Origin: Planococcus ruber
GTDB taxonomy: Bacteria; Bacillota; Bacilli; Bacillales_A; Planococcaceae
Direction of reading: 5' to 3'
Assembly (NCBI RefSeq): GCF_022819085.1
Contig: NZ_JALHAG010000001.1
Location: 62,001 to 126,000 of the forward strand
DNA: 64,000 nucleotides
Shown: positions 26,410 to 36,860 of the stretch, one piece after another
Position numbering within the stretch: the first letter of the stretch is position 1
Layout of the letters: each line of letters starts with the position of its first letter
Notes under the pieces: generated by a model
The model's database searches: none
Seen by the model: the letters and a program-made list of their open reading frames with translations, nothing else
Told to the model about the DNA's origin: nothing
Translations under genes and position numbers: made by a program

Positions 26410-27416
26410 CAACGAGAGATTTTATCCAGGAAAGAATCGATAGCTTAGAAAATCGTGAAGTCTTGCTTGATGTACAGAATTTAAAAACCTACTATCCGGT
26501 AACTGGCGGATTTTTCAAGCGGGTCGTCGGCAACGTAAAAGCGGTGGATGATGTGTCCTTTAGCATCCGAAAAGGTGAAACCTTAGGGCTGGTTGGGGAA
26601 TCGGGCTGCGGCAAATCGACAACTGGCCGGACGATTCTGCGGTTGCTGAAACCGACGGATGGAAAAATCCTATTTGAAGGAAAAGACATCACGAAAGTCA
26701 CCGGCTCCAAATTGCAAAAAGCACGGCGTGATTTTCAAATGGTTTTCCAAGACCCTTATGCCTCCTTAAATCCGATGCAAATGGTGGGAGATATTATTGC
26801 AGAACCTATCCTCAATTACGAGAAACGCAATAAAAAAGAGTTGGAGCAAGAAATCAAAGCATTATTAACGAGAGTCGGACTGCCGGAAGAGGCCTATTAC
26901 AAATACGCCCATGAATTTTCCGGCGGCCAGCGCCAACGCATCGGGATTGCCCGTGCACTGGCTTTGAACCCGAAATTGATTGTCGCAGATGAACCGGTGT
27001 CCGCACTGGACGTATCTGTACAGTCGCAAGTATTGAATCTGCTGAAGGAATTGCAGATCGAGTTCGATTTGACTTATTTGTTTATCGCGCATGATTTGAG
27101 CGTCGTAAAGCATATGAGCGATCGAATCGGAGTAATGTATTTGGGCAATCTCGTTGAGCTTGCTTCAAATAGAGATTTATACAGAGAACCTTTGCATCCT
27201 TACACACAGGCTTTGATTTCTGCGATTCCGGAACCAAATACGGCGATCAAGAAAGAACGGATTGTGCTGGAAGGAGATGTGCCAAGTCCGCAAAATCCGC
27301 CGACCGGCTGCCCGTTCCATACGCGGTGCCCAATGGCAATGGAAGCATGCTCGAAAGAAAAGCCTCCATTAAAAGAAGTGCGGCCAGGCCATTTTGCAGC
27401 ATGTCTTCTGTATTAA
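26406..27416 (+). CDS. appF: Oligopeptide ABC transporter ATPase AppF
   Basis: A 336-residue partner ATPase of the OppF subfamily. Walker [18 protein letters not shown], signature [15 protein letters not shown], Walker [14 protein letters not shown] and [21 protein letters not shown] are all present, as is the C-terminal [14 protein letters not shown] segment. It is translationally coupled to appD and is followed within 30 bases by the binding-protein gene. It is intact. Confidence 0.93.
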   Translation: MTTRDFIQERIDSLENREVLLDVQNLKTYYPVTGGFFKRVVGNVKAVDDVSFSIRKGETLGLVGESGCGKSTTGRTILRLLKPTDGKILFEGKDITKVTGSKLQKARRDFQMVFQDPYASLNPMQMVGDIIAEPILNYEKRNKKELEQEIKALLTRVGLPEEAYYKYAHEFSGGQRQRIGIARALALNPKLIVADEPVSALDVSVQSQVLNLLKELQIEFDLTYLFIAHDLSVVKHMSDRIGVMYLGNLVELASNRDLYREPLHPYTQALISAIPEPNTAIKKERIVLEGDVPSPQNPPTGCPFHTRCPMAMEACSKEKPPLKEVRPGHFAACLLY

Positions 27417-27446
27417 ATCAAAAAAATTTTTTTGAGGGGGAAAAGT

Positions 27447-29189
27447 ATGAAGAAGAACAAATCCTTACTTTGGCTTTTCGCGATGATCCTTGTCGTTTCC
27501 GCATTTCTAGCGGCTTGCGGCGGAGATGATGGCGATACAGGCAGCAAAGATTCAAAGAAAGAAGACGGCACTACAGAAGATAAGGCAGCTGACGGAGAAC
27601 CGCAAAAAGGCGGCACGTTAGTATACGGAATCGATGCTCCACCTGAAGGATTATTCTCTACGGCATTTTATGGGATTCAAACAGACTTTGATGTTATTTC
27701 CTTATTTGATGAATCATTGATTAATTATAACGAAAACCTGGAGCCGGAGCCGAACGTAGCTTCATGGACAACAGAAGACAACAAAGTCTTCAACTTTAAA
27801 TTTGAAGAAGGCGTTAAATGGCACAACGGCGAAGAATTGACAGTCAATGACTGGGTATTCGCTTTCGAAACGTTAGCAGATCCTGACTATGACGGTCCCC
27901 GCTACACAAACGTCCAAACGATTGAAGGAGCAGAAGCTTACCGCAACGGAGAAGCTGATACGATTTCAGGAGTGGAAGTGATAAACGACTACGAAGTGAA
28001 AATCACATTTGATGAAGCGCGTGTGAACAACTTGACGAACCTTTGGTCTTACCCGCTTCCAGAATCCGTTCTTGGCGATGTGCCGGTAGCTGAAATGTCA
28101 GCATCTGAATGGGTGCGTTCAACACCAATCGGAATTGGACCATTTAAAGTAGATAAAATTGTTCCAGGCGAATCTGTTGAGTTTTCTCGATTCGATGAAT
28201 ACTGGAATGGCGACGTTAACTTGGACAAAATCGTCTTGCGCGTCATCGACAACTCTTCTGTTGTAGGGGCATTGCAAAATGGCGATATCGATATGATTTC
28301 GCTTCAACCGGTTTCCGGCCCTGAAGTAGAACCGTTAGAAAACGTTGAAATTGTCACATATCCTGGCCTTTCTTACTATTATGTAGGATTCAAGCTTGGC
28401 AAATTCGACAATGCGACACAAACCATCACGGAAGAACTTCCGAAATACCAAAGCAAAGAGCTTCGCCAAGCGATGATGTATGCGATCAACCGCCAAGAAT
28501 GGGTGGATGCATTCTTCTTCGGCTATGCAAATGTCGTGAACAAACCGGTTCCAACTTCACATTGGAACGCAGCAGACGATGCAGAAGCAGACTTGAACAC
28601 TTATGAATACGATCCGGAAAAAGCAAAAGAAATGTTAGATGCAGCTGGATACGTAGATATAAACGATGACGGCTTCCGTGAAGATCCGAACGGCGACGAG
28701 TTCGTTGTGAAATTCTCACACTATGCAACTGGAAATCCGACATTTGAGTCTCGCGCACAAGCAATCACGCAATATTGGGAAGAAGTCGGCATCAAATCCG
28801 AACTTGAAATGGTCGAAGTTAACCTTTACTACGACATGATTGAAAAAGATGATCCTTCAATCGAAACATTCTTCGGCGGATGGGGAACTGGCACAGACCC
28901 GGATCCATCTGGACTATGGAAAGCAGATCAATTATGGAACTACCCGCGCTACAACAATCCGGAAGCAGATCAATTGCTTGATGATGCTTTAAATATTGAC
29001 ATTGTGGGAACAGATCAGCAAAAACGTGCAGACCTTTACATCGAATGGCAGAAGATCGTCAACGAAGAAGTGCCAATGCTTTATATTGCTGAACTGGAAG
29101 AAATTGTAGCTATGAACGAACGTGTTGGCGGAACTGAATTTGATGTATCAGGTTCTAACAGCCCAGCCGAATGGTTTGTAACAGAATAA
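27447..29189 (+). CDS. appA: Oligopeptide-binding lipoprotein AppA
   Basis: A 580-residue family-5 extracellular solute-binding protein. A lipoprotein signal ends at LAAC, with the lipidated Cys24, followed by a Gly/Asp/Lys-rich linker. The body has the usual SBP_bac_5 features, such as FEEGVKWHNGEELTVNDWVF and the WGTGTDPDPSGLW segment near the C-terminus. It captures peptides for AppBC/DF. The start is ATG 27447 behind GAGGGGGAAAAG; the TTG at 27432 is part of the ribosome site. It is only distantly similar to the two OppA proteins nearby. Confidence 0.92.
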   Translation: MKKNKSLLWLFAMILVVSAFLAACGGDDGDTGSKDSKKEDGTTEDKAADGEPQKGGTLVYGIDAPPEGLFSTAFYGIQTDFDVISLFDESLINYNENLEPEPNVASWTTEDNKVFNFKFEEGVKWHNGEELTVNDWVFAFETLADPDYDGPRYTNVQTIEGAEAYRNGEADTISGVEVINDYEVKITFDEARVNNLTNLWSYPLPESVLGDVPVAEMSASEWVRSTPIGIGPFKVDKIVPGESVEFSRFDEYWNGDVNLDKIVLRVIDNSSVVGALQNGDIDMISLQPVSGPEVEPLENVEIVTYPGLSYYYVGFKLGKFDNATQTITEELPKYQSKELRQAMMYAINRQEWVDAFFFGYANVVNKPVPTSHWNAADDAEADLNTYEYDPEKAKEMLDAAGYVDINDDGFREDPNGDEFVVKFSHYATGNPTFESRAQAITQYWEEVGIKSELEMVEVNLYYDMIEKDDPSIETFFGGWGTGTDPDPSGLWKADQLWNYPRYNNPEADQLLDDALNIDIVGTDQQKRADLYIEWQKIVNEEVPMLYIAELEEIVAMNERVGGTEFDVSGSNSPAEWFVTE

Positions 29190-29204
29190 TAATAGTAGAT
29201 TTTC

Positions 29205-29242
29205 ATTCAACGGTGGGCGCAGCAAGTCGCCCATCGTTGAAT
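29205..29242 (+). other. Hairpin 1 in the appA-appB gap
   Basis: ATTCAACGGTGGGCG pairs with CGCCCATCGTTGAAT (15 pairs with one G.T) around eight bases. No T-run follows, so it looks more like an mRNA-stabilising 3' structure for appA than a terminator. Confidence 0.7.
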
Positions 29243-29258
29243 CATTATTGGCTCTTAT

Positions 29259-29300
29259 GCACGGTAAGGGATGTTTGATGGCAAATAATTCTTACCGTGC
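29259..29300 (+). other. Hairpin 2 in the appA-appB gap
   Basis: GCACGGTAAG (29259-29268) pairs perfectly with CTTACCGTGC (29291-29300) over a 22-base loop. It lies 43 bases before appB and again has no T-run. Confidence 0.6.
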
Positions 29301-29342
29301 CCGGGAGCGCAGCTGAGAATATGACAGACAAGGAGAGTATAT

Positions 29343-30308
29343 ATGCTGAAATATACGATTAGAAGGTTGCTTGGAATGATACCTATGCTCATCCTGATAT
29401 CCATTGTGGTATTTACTTTAGCGAAATTGATGCCGGGAGATTCCTTGAGCGGCGAAATCGATCCACTCAATACGAATCCGGAATACATAGCAGAAATGAG
29501 AGAAAAATTAGGGTATAACGAACCGCTTCCTGTTCAATATTTCGACTGGATTACCGGTTTTCTGCAAGGCGATTTCGGAAAATCGACGCGCTTTAAAGTT
29601 CCGGTAGCAGATGTGATTATCGAGAAAATCCCCAATACGCTGTTTCTTGGGGTCATGTCCTTGCTCATAACCTATATTCTTGCATTTCTAATGGGCATGT
29701 ATTCAGGGCGTAAACCGTATACAATCGGAGACAATGCGATAGCTGGAGTGAATTATATCATGCTCGCAATTCCTTCCTTTGTCGCAGCTGTATTTGCTAT
29801 ATATTTTTTCTCCTTCCATTTAAATTGGTTCCCATTCGGAGGATCTGTCGATATTTTAGTAGAGGAAGGTACGCTCGACTACTGGTTCAGCCGGCTTCAT
29901 CATGTCTTACTGCCTGCCCTAGTTTTAGGAGCAATGAGTACCGCTTCATATACCCAGTTCTTGCGCAATGATATTATTGAAAATTCCCGAAAAGATTTTG
30001 TGCGCACAGCGCGTGCAAAAGGGACGCCGCTCAAGAAAATTTACAATGTCCATATTTTAAGAAATTCTATTATTCCATTAGTTACCTTTTTAGGCTTTGA
30101 TTTTGCTGCACTTATCGGCGGCGCAATCATTACTGAAACCATTTTCACATATCCGGGCATTGGCCAGCTTTTCCTTGATTCAGTTACCAGCAGGGATTAT
30201 CCGACCTTAATGGCCTTAACAATGCTTTTGTCGTTCTTGACACTTGCTGGGAATTTAATCGCAGACATCTTATACGGAATCGTGGATCCACGAATCCGTC
30301 TGGACTAA
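29343..30308 (+). CDS. appB: Oligopeptide ABC transporter permease AppB
   Basis: A 321-residue permease of the OppB/DppB family with about six membrane segments. The N-terminal RRLLGMIPMLILISIVVF and the cytoplasmic EAA-type loop DFVRTARAKGTPLKKIYNVHILRNSIIPL, which docks on the ATPases, are clear. It ends with the common DILYGIVDPRIRLD. It starts behind AAGGAGAG and is followed by appC after 12 bases. The gap of 153 bases from appA contains two hairpins. Confidence 0.92.
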   Translation: MLKYTIRRLLGMIPMLILISIVVFTLAKLMPGDSLSGEIDPLNTNPEYIAEMREKLGYNEPLPVQYFDWITGFLQGDFGKSTRFKVPVADVIIEKIPNTLFLGVMSLLITYILAFLMGMYSGRKPYTIGDNAIAGVNYIMLAIPSFVAAVFAIYFFSFHLNWFPFGGSVDILVEEGTLDYWFSRLHHVLLPALVLGAMSTASYTQFLRNDIIENSRKDFVRTARAKGTPLKKIYNVHILRNSIIPLVTFLGFDFAALIGGAIITETIFTYPGIGQLFLDSVTSRDYPTLMALTMLLSFLTLAGNLIADILYGIVDPRIRLD

Positions 30309-30320
30309 GGAGGAGCAATT

Positions 30321-31238
30321 ATGGCATCAACTACTACCATCTCACAGCAAAAGAAGCCGGAAAGAAGCTTGTCTCCCTGGCAGATTGCCAGAAAGAAATT
30401 TTTGCGGAATAAACTAGCCATGGCTAGCAGCATTTTCATCCTACTCGTCACCATTATGTCTTTATCTGCACCATTCGTAGCGAATTTTTTATCGCCGCTC
30501 CCAGATGTTACAAAAGTAAATATTGGATCGATGAACATTCAGCCGAACGGGGAGCATTTGCTTGGAACCGATAAGAGCGGGAGGGACGTCCTGACAAGAT
30601 TATTTTACGGGGGGCGCATTTCCTTATTGGTCGGTTTTAGCGCGACTCTGATCGTAGTGACGTTAGGAACGCTCGTCGGTTCAATTGCCGGATTTTTCGG
30701 CGGCATGGTAGACAATATCCTGATGCGTTTTACGGATTTCGTTTTGAACTTCCCATTTTTGGTATTTGTTATCGTTTTAAATACGATTTTATATGGCATA
30801 GTAGACGGCCTATGGGTGCTGATTTTAGTGATTGGCGTCTTGAGCTGGGGCGGGGTTGCGCGGCTGGTGCGAAGCAAAGTTCTCGCTGAGAAGGAGAATG
30901 AATACATTTTGGCGGCGTTGTCCATTGGCTGTTCGCCATGGAAAGTCATCCGGAAGCACTTGCTGCCGAACGTCATGTCAACCATCATCGTGCAGGCCAC
31001 TTTGATCTTTGCCAGCATGATTGTTGCGGAAGCCGCATTGAGCTATTTAGGATTCGGGGTTCCGCAAGCCACCCCAAGTTGGGGCAACATGCTGTCCTCG
31101 GCAAATGAACCTGACGTATTGCAAGGTAAACCATGGATTTGGATGCCGCCGGCTTTCATTATCACATTGACGATTCTATCCATCAATTTTATCGGTGAAG
31201 GATTGAAAGATGCCCTTAACCCCAAATCACTTCGTTAA
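30321..31238 (+). CDS. appC: Oligopeptide ABC transporter permease AppC
   Basis: A 305-residue permease of the OppC/DppC family. The motif LLGTDKSGRDVLTRLFYGGRISL and the ATPase-docking loop EYILAALSIGCSPWKVIRKHLLPN are typical, and the end reads FIGEGLKDALNPK. With AppB it forms the membrane channel. It starts behind AAGGAGGAGC and is the last gene of the app operon, closed by a terminator. Confidence 0.92.
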   Translation: MASTTTISQQKKPERSLSPWQIARKKFLRNKLAMASSIFILLVTIMSLSAPFVANFLSPLPDVTKVNIGSMNIQPNGEHLLGTDKSGRDVLTRLFYGGRISLLVGFSATLIVVTLGTLVGSIAGFFGGMVDNILMRFTDFVLNFPFLVFVIVLNTILYGIVDGLWVLILVIGVLSWGGVARLVRSKVLAEKENEYILAALSIGCSPWKVIRKHLLPNVMSTIIVQATLIFASMIVAEAALSYLGFGVPQATPSWGNMLSSANEPDVLQGKPWIWMPPAFIITLTILSINFIGEGLKDALNPKSLR

Positions 31239-31242
31239 AAGC

Positions 31243-31274
31243 AAGAGCCGCCTCCAATGTGGCTCTTTTTTTTA
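31243..31274 (+). terminator. Terminator after appC
   Basis: AAGAGCCGC pairs with GTGGCTCTT (one G.T pair), followed by a run of seven or more T. Confidence 0.85.
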
Positions 31275-31391
31275 TAGAATAAAAAGCGATAAGTCAAATT
31301 ATTAATATTTATCAAAATAAAGTGCAAAAGTATAATAGAAGAGTTATAATTAAAAAAATCAATCTTTTCGGAAAAATAAGGAGGCATTCCC

Positions 31392-33089
31392 GTGTTCACC
31401 AAGAAAAGACCGATCTTACTTATTTTCATGCTGGTGATAAGTGGATTTTTAGCAGCTTGTGGCGGCAATGGAGGAAGTGATGAGGGCAGACAGAATAATG
31501 AAGGCGGTACGGGCGGAGGATCAGGAGAACCTGATGCGGAACAAGTATTGAATTTAATTGAAAGCGCTGAAATTCCAACAATGGATTCGGCTTTAGCGGA
31601 AGACGCAGTAGCCTTCAATATCTTGAACAATGTCAATGAAGGATTGTTTCGGTTGAATCAGGAAAATATGGCTGAACCGGCTCTCGCTGAAAGCGAACCT
31701 GAAATCAGCGAAGATGGTTTGACGTATACCTTTACCTTGCGTGAGGCTAATTGGTCGGATGGAACACCAGTTACTGCAAATGACTTTGTATTTGCTTGGC
31801 AACGGGCGATCGACCCTGCAACCGGCTCACCATACGGGCCTTATATGATGGCAGGAACCATCAAAAATGCAGAAGCGATTGCAGCTGGTGAAATGGACAA
31901 AGCCGAACTGGGAGTAGAAGCGACTGATGATAAAACGTTAGTTGTAACCCTTGAACGTCCGGTGCCTTACTTTATGTCATTGATGGCATTTGGCACTTTC
32001 TATCCTCAGAACGAAGCTTTTGTAACAGGCCAGGGAGATGCATATGCGTCCAACTCCGATAATGTGCTGTACAACGGACCGTTTATGCTGACGAACTGGG
32101 ACGGAACGGGGCTAACCTGGTCAATGGAAAAGAATCCGGAATATTGGGATGCAGAGACGGTTCAGCTTCAAACCATCAATGTGGACGTAATTAAAGAACC
32201 GAGCACAGCTGTGAATCTCTATACATCAGGAGAAAAAGACCGGGCTGGATTGTCAGGAGAATTCGCAATGCAATATGCAGAAGATCCGGAAGTTGTGACG
32301 GAACTCGAACCAAGCATCTTCTACTTGAAATTTAATCAGGAACGGAATGGGGAAGAGACGCCGCTCGCCAATGAAAACATCCGAAGAGCCATATCGATGG
32401 CTTTCAATAAGCAGGATTTAGTGGATGTCGTGCTGGCTAACTGGTCCTTGCCTGCGAACTATCTCGTACCGACAGAATTCACGTTCAATGAAAATAACGA
32501 AGATTTCCGAGACATCAACGGAGACATGAATGAATTCAATGCAGAAGAGGCGAAGCAATATTGGGAAACCGGATTGCAAGAACTTGGTGTCAGTGAAGTG
32601 ACCTTGGATTATTTAGGAGACGACACCGAGACGTCAAAAAAATTAAATGAATACATGAAAGCCCAGCTTGAAGAAAATCTTGTAGGCTTAACGATTGAAA
32701 TTAATACCGTCCCGTTCAGTGTTCGCCTAGAACGGGATGAAGCACAAGATTACGACATTCAAAATTCCGGTTGGGGTCCGGACTATCAAGATCCGATGAC
32801 ATTCATCGACTTGTTCGTAACCGATTCCCCTCAAAACAAAATGTCCTATTCAAATGCTGAGTTTGATGAGTTGGTCAATGCAGCGAAAGGAGAGCTGGCT
32901 CAAGACCTTGAAGGACGATGGGAAGCAATGGCGCAAGCTGAACAGATTCTGATAGAAGAAGATGCGGCAATCGCACCGATCTATCAGCGCGGCCGGATGT
33001 CCTTGCAGAAACCGTATGTCAAAGACATCATCTCGCATCCGTTTGGAGGAGACTACAGCTATAAATGGGCGTACATCTCTGGGAAATAA
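31392..33089 (+). CDS. Second oligopeptide-binding lipoprotein, close paralogue of OppA
   Basis: A 565-residue OppA-type binding protein with a lipoprotein signal ending in FLAAC (Cys23) and a Gly-rich linker. Along most of its length it matches the OppA encoded at 35072-36781 residue for residue, for example YGPYMMAGTIKNAEAIAAGE and the shared end DYSYKWAYISGK. It has no permease partner of its own: appC ends before it and minus-strand trpS follows. It probably feeds the Opp transporter. The start is GTG behind AAGGAGG. Its codon use is mixed, unlike the strongly biased paralogue. A local duplication is the likeliest origin. Confidence 0.9.
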   Translation: MFTKKRPILLIFMLVISGFLAACGGNGGSDEGRQNNEGGTGGGSGEPDAEQVLNLIESAEIPTMDSALAEDAVAFNILNNVNEGLFRLNQENMAEPALAESEPEISEDGLTYTFTLREANWSDGTPVTANDFVFAWQRAIDPATGSPYGPYMMAGTIKNAEAIAAGEMDKAELGVEATDDKTLVVTLERPVPYFMSLMAFGTFYPQNEAFVTGQGDAYASNSDNVLYNGPFMLTNWDGTGLTWSMEKNPEYWDAETVQLQTINVDVIKEPSTAVNLYTSGEKDRAGLSGEFAMQYAEDPEVVTELEPSIFYLKFNQERNGEETPLANENIRRAISMAFNKQDLVDVVLANWSLPANYLVPTEFTFNENNEDFRDINGDMNEFNAEEAKQYWETGLQELGVSEVTLDYLGDDTETSKKLNEYMKAQLEENLVGLTIEINTVPFSVRLERDEAQDYDIQNSGWGPDYQDPMTFIDLFVTDSPQNKMSYSNAEFDELVNAAKGELAQDLEGRWEAMAQAEQILIEEDAAIAPIYQRGRMSLQKPYVKDIISHPFGGDYSYKWAYISGK

Positions 33090-33150
33090 GAAAAGCGGAA
33101 GCGGCCCGTTAGCCCCGAAAGGCATAAGGCGCTTCACGCAGGAAATCCTG
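33090..33150. repeat. Degenerate copy of a structured intergenic repeat
   Basis: The stretch AAGCGGAAGCGGCCCG, then TTAGCCCCGAAAGGCATAAGG and CGCTTCACGCAGGAAATCCTG, resembles the short intergenic elements (core AGCGGAAGCG...AGCCCCGACAGGCATAAG) that I recall from Bacillaceae and Planococcaceae genomes. It can fold: AAGCG/CGCTT closes the outside, with GCC/GGC and CAGG/CCTG inside. I see only this copy in the window. Confidence 0.4.
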
Positions 33151-33157
33151 AAAAAAT

Positions 33158-33186
33158 GAAAGAGGCTGCAAAATGCAGCCTCTTTC
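33158..33186. terminator. Terminator of trpS
   Basis: GAAAGAGGCTGCA (33158-33170) pairs with TGCAGCCTCTTTC (33174-33186). Read on the minus strand it is followed by ATTTTTTC, and it can also stop the plus-strand transcript. Confidence 0.85.
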
Positions 33187-33191
33187 ATTCT

Positions 33192-34454
<1,263 letters not shown>

Positions 34455-34484
34455 AGTATAATACAAAAAACTTTTTTTGTGCAA
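34455..34484 (-). promoter_or_regulatory. Promoter of the trpS leader
   Basis: Read on the minus strand, TTGCAC (34484-34479), an 18-base spacer and TATACT (34460-34455). It begins just past the stop of the upstream minus-strand gene (34488). Confidence 0.65.
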
Positions 34485-34487
34485 CGG

Positions 34488-34829
34488 TTAAAGTTCATAA
34501 ATCAATAAGGAAATCACCATAAAGAGCAATGTCACGCCGCCGATGATCAATAGTGGTGTAGCCGACAGCGAGAAAATTTCGGAAGGGGCCCGCATTTCAT
34601 CATCTTCGAGAGTGGATCTGACTTTGAAGAATTTCCGCATACTGAGTGTAAAGATATCGAAAACTCCTGTCCTGATGACAAACACCCATAAACCGATAAA
34701 AACCAGGACCCCTCCAAAAATAAACGAATTATTTATATAAGAAAGCAGGGAGAAAGGCTCGCTTCGAATGAGCATGGTCAGTAAAATTAGCACCTGCACA
34801 ACAATGACACTTATCACCAATTTTTTCAT
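34488..34829 (-). CDS. Small membrane protein (DUF3899-like)
   Basis: A 113-residue protein with three hydrophobic segments: LVISVIVVQVLILLTML at the start, a central IFGGVLVFIGLWVFVI, and a C-terminal LLIIGGVTLLFMVISLLIY. A charged loop sits between the second and third. The layout resembles DUF3899 membrane proteins of Bacillales; this family assignment is from memory and only moderately sure. No function is known. It lies upstream of trpS on the same strand, but trpS has its own promoter. The unrelated B. subtilis yjbA occupies roughly this place in that genome. Confidence 0.65.
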   Translation of the reverse strand: MKKLVISVIVVQVLILLTMLIRSEPFSLLSYINNSFIFGGVLVFIGLWVFVIRTGVFDIFTLSMRKFFKVRSTLEDDEMRAPSEIFSLSATPLLIIGGVTLLFMVISLLIYEL

Positions 34830-34999
34830 TTTTGCACCTCAATTCTTATTAATTGTAGAAGAACTTAAAAAAAAAATCAAAAAAATAATGAAAATAATTC
34901 CACCTCGAAAATGCTGATAACTTCAATAATCACGGCTTTTTGTGTAATAATGTTGAAACACAATTGTTACAAAAGTGTAAATACTTTTAAAAAAAGTAC

Positions 35000-35027
35000 T
35001 GTACAAGAAAAAAAGATTATGTATAAT
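35000..35027 (+). promoter_or_regulatory. Candidate promoter of oppA
   Basis: TGTACA (35000-35005), a 16-base spacer and TATAAT (35022-35027), in an AT-rich 240-base region before oppA. The rest of this gap is A- and T-rich with no gene. Confidence 0.5.
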
Positions 35028-35040
35028 AAACAGTGTACCA

Positions 35041-35055
35041 ATTTTTCAGAAAATT
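35041..35055 (+). promoter_or_regulatory. CodY box in the oppA leader
   Basis: ATTTTTCAGAAAATT matches the CodY consensus AATTTTCWGAAAATT at 14 of 15 positions. It lies just after the predicted start site and before the ribosome site, where CodY bound with GTP and branched-chain amino acids would repress peptide uptake. Confidence 0.75.
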
Positions 35056-35071
35056 TAAGGGGGTCACCTAA

Positions 35072-36781
35072 GTGAAGAACAGCAAGTTATTTTGGCTACT
35101 TAGCCTTGTTTTAGTTCTTAGCGCTTTCCTAGCTGCATGTGGCGGCGGGGATGACGATAAAGCTGAAACACCAGAGACAGACGGCGACGATAAAGCAGCC
35201 GGAGAAGAACCAGCAGGAGAACCAGATGCTGAACAAGTACTTAACTTGATGGAAGGTGCAGAAATCCCAACAATGGATTCATCATTGGCTGAGGATGCCG
35301 TTGCTTTCAACATCATGAACAACGTTAACGAAGGTTTATTCCGTTTAAACCAAGAAAACGTTGCTGAACCTGCTCTTGCAGAAGCTGAACCAGAAGTCAG
35401 CGAAGATGGATTAACTTACACTTTCAAATTACGTGATGCTAAATGGTCTAACGGCGAACCAGTAACTGCTAACGATTTCGTATTCTCTTGGCAGCGTGCG
35501 ATCGACCCTGCGACTGGATCACCTTACGGCCCATACATGATGGCTGGTACGATTAAAAACGCTGAAGCAATTGCTGCAGGCGAAATGGACAAAGCTGAAT
35601 TGGGAGTTAAAGCTGTTGACGAGAAAACTCTAGAAGTTACTCTTGAGCGCCCTACTCCATACTTCATGTCACTAATGGCTTTCGGAACTTTCTACCCATT
35701 AAACGAAGCTTTCGTTACTGAAAAAGGCGATGCTTACGCTTCTAACTCAGATAACTTGCTTTACAACGGTCCATTCATGTTAACAAACTGGGATGGCACT
35801 GGCTTGACTTGGTCTATGGAGAAAAACCCTGAGTACTGGGATGCAGAAACAGTTAAACTTGAAACAATCAACGTAGACGTTGTTAAAGAAACTAGCACTG
35901 CAATCAACCTTTACACTTCAGGCGAAAAAGACCGTACAGGTCTATCTGGTGAATTCGCAATGCAATATGCTGAAGATCCAGAAGTTGTAAGAGAACTAGA
36001 ACCAACTGTGTTCTACTTGAAATTTAACCAAGAGCGCAATGGAGAACAAACTCCACTTGCAAACGTAAATATCCGTAAAGCGATTTCTATGGCTTTCAAC
36101 AAACAAGATCTAGTTGATGTAGTATTAGCAAACGGTTCATTGCCAGCTAACTACCTAGTACCAACTGAATTCACATTCGACGAAAACAACGCGGACTTCC
36201 GTGAAGTTAACGGCGACATGAACGAATTCAATGCTGAAGAAGCGAAGAAATTCTGGGCAACTGGAATGGAAGAGCTTGGCTTGACTGAAGTTACACTTGA
36301 AATGCTTGGTGGAGATTCAGAGCTTGCTAAGAAAATGGACGAGTACATGAAATCTCAACTTGAAGAAAACCTTGAAGGTTTGACTCTTGAGCTTAAAGCT
36401 GTTCCTTTCGGAGTTCGCTTAGAGCTTGATGAAGCACAAGACTATGATATCCAAAACTCTGGTTGGGGCCCTGACTATCAGGATCCAATGACATTCATTG
36501 ACCTATTCGTAACAGGATCTGCTCAAAACAAAATGTCTTACTCTAACGAAGAATTCGATACTTTAGTTGATCAAGCGAAAGGCGAATTGGCTCAAGATCT
36601 TGCTGGTCGCTGGGAAGCTATGGCTAAAGCAGAACAAATCTTGATCGAAGAAGATGCTGCAATCGCACCAATTTACCAACGCGGTTTGATGTCTCTTCAA
36701 AAACCTTACGTGCATGACATTATCTCTCACCCATTCGGCGGAGATTACAGCTACAAATGGGCTTACATTTCAGGTAAATAA
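35072..36781 (+). CDS. oppA: Oligopeptide-binding lipoprotein OppA
   Basis: A 569-residue SBP_bac_5 protein with lipoprotein signal FLAAC (Cys23) and a long Asp/Glu/Lys linker. It is a near twin of the binding protein at 31392-33089, with most mature residues identical. The codon usage is strongly biased (AAC, TAC, TTC, CGT, GCT, ACT preferred), as expected for a very highly expressed gene, and differs clearly from that of its twin. It is first in the oppABCDF operon. The start is GTG behind AAGGGGGTCACC. A terminator-like hairpin between oppA and oppB should give more binding protein than permease. Confidence 0.95.
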   Translation: MKNSKLFWLLSLVLVLSAFLAACGGGDDDKAETPETDGDDKAAGEEPAGEPDAEQVLNLMEGAEIPTMDSSLAEDAVAFNIMNNVNEGLFRLNQENVAEPALAEAEPEVSEDGLTYTFKLRDAKWSNGEPVTANDFVFSWQRAIDPATGSPYGPYMMAGTIKNAEAIAAGEMDKAELGVKAVDEKTLEVTLERPTPYFMSLMAFGTFYPLNEAFVTEKGDAYASNSDNLLYNGPFMLTNWDGTGLTWSMEKNPEYWDAETVKLETINVDVVKETSTAINLYTSGEKDRTGLSGEFAMQYAEDPEVVRELEPTVFYLKFNQERNGEQTPLANVNIRKAISMAFNKQDLVDVVLANGSLPANYLVPTEFTFDENNADFREVNGDMNEFNAEEAKKFWATGMEELGLTEVTLEMLGGDSELAKKMDEYMKSQLEENLEGLTLELKAVPFGVRLELDEAQDYDIQNSGWGPDYQDPMTFIDLFVTGSAQNKMSYSNEEFDTLVDQAKGELAQDLAGRWEAMAKAEQILIEEDAAIAPIYQRGLMSLQKPYVHDIISHPFGGDYSYKWAYISGK

Positions 36782-36814
36782 GTTAATTACCCGGCCTCTG
36801 TGAAAAACAAATAG

Positions 36815-36860
36815 AAAGAGAGTATATCGCTGGTATTTGGACGATATACTCTCTTTTCTA
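36815..36860 (+). terminator. Intercistronic terminator between oppA and oppB
   Basis: AAAGAGAGTATATCG (36815-36829) pairs perfectly with CGATATACTCTCTTT (36842-36856), followed by TC. It is long and stable; partial read-through would supply oppBCDF. Confidence 0.8.

Noticed and set aside
31392-33089. The orphan oppA copy as a pseudogene
   Set aside because: It is open from a good ribosome site to the normal C-terminus, with a working lipobox and no frameshift.
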